Made by a program: the position numbers and the translations under genes
NCBI GenBank assembly: GCA_025357055.1
Contig: JANXPZ010000060.1
Location: 1 to 32,267 of the forward strand
Length of the DNA: 32,267 nucleotides
Source of the DNA: Candidatus Eiseniibacteriota bacterium
Lineage (GTDB): Bacteria > Eisenbacteria > RBG-16-71-46
Direction: 5' to 3'
The notes under the pieces: generated by a model
The model's database searches: none
What the model saw: the letters and a program-made list of their open reading frames with translations, nothing else
What the model was told of the DNA's origin: nothing
Shown: piece after piece, positions 30,414-32,267 of the stretch
Numbering within the stretch: the stretch's first letter is position 1
How the letters are laid out: each line of letters starts with the position of its first letter

Positions 30414-31790
30414 ATGACCAGCGAACCGATCCTCTTCACCAGCACGAACCGGAGCGTGCCGCCGACCGACCTGCGCGCCGCGCTGCTGCAGGGGCAGGCG
30501 GCCGACCGGGGCCTGTTCATGCCCGTGACGGTCCCGCCACTGGGTGTCGACGAACTCATGTCGCTCGTCGGCCGCCCGTACGCCGAGATCGCCTGGTCCG
30601 TGTTGCGGCGTTTCACGGCCGGCGTGCTCGACGACGCGAAGCTGCGAGCCCTGTGCGCGGACGCCTATGACTTCGCCGTCCCGCTCGAGCGGGTCCAGGG
30701 GCGCCGCTGGCTCATGCGCCTCGACCAGGGACCGACCGGCTCGTTCAAGGATTTCGCGGCCCGGATGATGGCCCGCTGGATGGGGGCGTTGATGGAGGGT
30801 GGCCACGAGGACCTGGTCATCCTGACCGCCACGTCGGGCGACACGGGCAGTGCGGTGGCCCATGCCTACCACGGCGTGCCGCGCGTGCGGAGCGTCGTGC
30901 TGTTCCCGCTGGCCGAGGTCTCCGCCCGGCAGCGCCGCCAGATGACGACCCTGGGCGGCAACGTCACGACCTTCGCCGTGGACGGCAAGTTCGACGACTG
31001 CCAGGCCATGGTCAAACGCGCCTTCGCCGACCCCGACCTGGCCGGCCTGCGGCTGAGCAGCGCCAACTCGATCAACATCGGGCGGCTGCTGCCGCAGTCC
31101 GTCTATTACGTCTACGCCTACCTCCGCCTCGCCGACGTGGCGGCCCGCGAGCCGATCGTCTTCTCGGTCCCCTCTGGCAACTTCGGCGACCTGATGGGCG
31201 CGGTGCTCGCGACCCGCATGGGCGTGCCGATCTCGCGCATCGTCATCGCGACGAACGCGAACGACGAGGTCCCGCGCTTCTTCGCCACCGGCCGCTACGA
31301 GAAGATCGTCCCGTCCCGGGTGTGCATCTCGAACGCCATGAACGTCGGGCACCCTTCGAACCTCGCCCGGCTGGTGGACGCCTATGGCGGCTGGATGGAC
31401 GAGAGCGGGCTGCTGCGCGAGCCGCCGGACCTGGCCCGGCTGCGCCGCGACTTTTGCGCCGTGAGCATCTCCGACGACGAGACCCGCGCGACCATCCGCG
31501 AAGCCTGGCAGCGGCACGCGACCCTGCTGGAGCCGCACGGGGCGGTGGGCTGGGCGGGATTGCAGCGCTTCCTGGCGGAGTCCGGTGCGCTGGCCGATCC
31601 GCTGGCGGTCTCGATCGAGACCGCGCACCCGGCCAAGTTCCCCGAGGAGATCCAGGCGCTGCTCGGGATCGATCCCGAGCTGCCGCCGAGCCTCGCGGGG
31701 ATCGAATCGAAGCCCGAGCAGTACGGACACCTGACCACCGAATACGTTCCGTTCCGGGAATTCCTGAAGGAGCGCTTCCTCCAGGCCTGA
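30414..31790 (+). CDS. thrC: Threonine synthase ThrC
   Basis: ThrC is a PLP enzyme that converts O-phosphohomoserine to threonine, the last step of the pathway. The 458-residue protein shows the N-terminal STNRSVPPTDLRAALLQGQA segment, DRGLFMP, the PLP lysine in GPTGSFKDFAARMM (Lys112), the phosphate loop TSGDTGSAVAHAY, and PSGNFGDLMGA. The length matches the longer type of ThrC found in E. coli and yeast. ATG 30414 follows GGAGAG; an ATG at 30381 is in frame but adds an unlikely Ala/Arg-rich dozen residues. Its substrate could come from the ApgM-like protein at 22795. The DUF1015 gene follows after 53 bases and may be co-transcribed. Confidence 0.96.
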   Translation: MTSEPILFTSTNRSVPPTDLRAALLQGQAADRGLFMPVTVPPLGVDELMSLVGRPYAEIAWSVLRRFTAGVLDDAKLRALCADAYDFAVPLERVQGRRWLMRLDQGPTGSFKDFAARMMARWMGALMEGGHEDLVILTATSGDTGSAVAHAYHGVPRVRSVVLFPLAEVSARQRRQMTTLGGNVTTFAVDGKFDDCQAMVKRAFADPDLAGLRLSSANSINIGRLLPQSVYYVYAYLRLADVAAREPIVFSVPSGNFGDLMGAVLATRMGVPISRIVIATNANDEVPRFFATGRYEKIVPSRVCISNAMNVGHPSNLARLVDAYGGWMDESGLLREPPDLARLRRDFCAVSISDDETRATIREAWQRHATLLEPHGAVGWAGLQRFLAESGALADPLAVSIETAHPAKFPEEIQALLGIDPELPPSLAGIESKPEQYGHLTTEYVPFREFLKERFLQA

Positions 31791-31843
31791 GACGGGAGAC
31801 ACCGGGCGCGGCCGCGCCGTTTGCCCAACGCGAAGGAGCATGC

Positions 31844-32267
31844 ATGTCCGTCATCCAGCCGTTCCGGGCCTACCGGCCGCGTCCCGAGCAGGCGGCCGAG
31901 GTCGCGAGCTTCCCCTACGACGTGCTCTCCTCCGCCGAGGCGCGTGAACTGGCACGCGGGAATCCGGTCTCCTTCCTGCACGTCTGCAAGCCCGAAATCG
32001 ACCTCGACCCGGCCGTGGACGTGCACGACGACTGCGTCTACGCGCAGGGGCGCGACAACCTCCGCCGGCTGATCGCCGACGGCGTGCTGGTGCGCGAGGC
32101 GAGGCCCGCCCTCTACGTCTACCAGCAGCGCATGGGCGACCACGTCCAGGCGGGGCTGGTCGCGTTGTGCAGCGTGCGCGAGTACGAACAGGATCTCATC
32201 AAGAAGCACGAGCACACGCGCCCCGACAAGGAGGACGACCGGACGCGCCACGTCACCGAGGCCAACG
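31844..32267 (+). CDS. DUF1015 family protein (N-terminal part, cut by window end)
   Basis: The first 141 residues are visible. They start MSVIQPFRAYRPRPEQAAEV and run through SFPYDVLSSAEA, FLHVCKPEIDL and the strongly conserved KKHEHTRPDKEDDRTRHVTE. DUF1015 proteins belong to the SerK/SbnI-related group, some members of which are ADP- or ATP-dependent free serine kinases. They often sit beside serA or serC. AAGGAG at 31833-31838 fixes ATG 31844; the overlapping ATG at 31840 is out of frame. Full-length members are about 400 residues, so about two thirds of the gene lies beyond the window. A serine kinase role is inference from family. Confidence 0.9.
   Translation, partial: MSVIQPFRAYRPRPEQAAEVASFPYDVLSSAEARELARGNPVSFLHVCKPEIDLDPAVDVHDDCVYAQGRDNLRRLIADGVLVREARPALYVYQQRMGDHVQAGLVALCSVREYEQDLIKKHEHTRPDKEDDRTRHVTEAN

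Noticed and set aside
28687-30417. 576-codon open frame on the plus strand opposite the PLP enzyme
   Set aside because: It is a shadow of the conserved PLP gene; its composition is repetitive Arg/Val/Glu/Asp with no recognisable motif.

Overview
The window is very GC-rich and gene-dense. It reads as the chromosome of an uncultivated Gram-negative bacterium: there are signal peptides, a Tat signal, a predicted outer-membrane barrel and a PapD-like periplasmic chaperone. No rRNA, tRNA, transposase, integrase or CRISPR array was seen. The mix of a DUF2911 protein, an NHL protein ending in WGRIKALYR, a large PIG-L/symporter pair and a SpmA-SpmB fusion would suit a soil or sediment lineage such as Candidatus Eisenbacteria or a Gemmatimonadota relative. 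That placement is an impression from gene content, not a test.

Region 1 (about 150-8417) is a complete-looking arginine operon: argR-argC-argB-argD-argG-argH-argJ. Adjacent genes overlap by a few bases or sit 1 base apart. An ArgR-operator-like palindrome pair lies over the probable argR promoter, and a strong hairpin follows argJ. ArgH carries a C-terminal GNAT domain of the N-acetylglutamate synthase type. No ornithine carbamoyltransferase gene is in the cluster.

Region 2 (8448-13069) holds a TldE/TldD protease pair on the minus strand, in which only TldD has a Tat signal. It is followed by a small secreted NHL-repeat protein and a secreted DUF2911 protein on the plus strand.

Region 3 (13106-22559) is a mixed block. 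It contains a sodium/solute symporter with an exported PIG-L deacetylase, a pirin gene broken by a one-base deletion, an FAD-linked oxidase, a SpmA-SpmB type membrane protein, a REP-like palindromic element and an NmrA-type NAD(P)-binding protein.

Region 4 (22795-31790) contains homoserine-branch metabolism: an ApgM-like putative homoserine kinase, a divergent Cys/Met-type PLP enzyme and threonine synthase. Embedded between the first two, on the minus strand, is a four-gene surface-appendage locus (24050-28559). Its order is subunit A, subunit B, PapD-like chaperone, outer-membrane barrel with Ig/SdrB-like domains. This is the order of a chaperone-usher operon, but the barrel does not look like a classical usher. 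A sigma-28-like promoter lies upstream. This locus is the best candidate for an undescribed system here. The window ends inside a DUF1015 gene.
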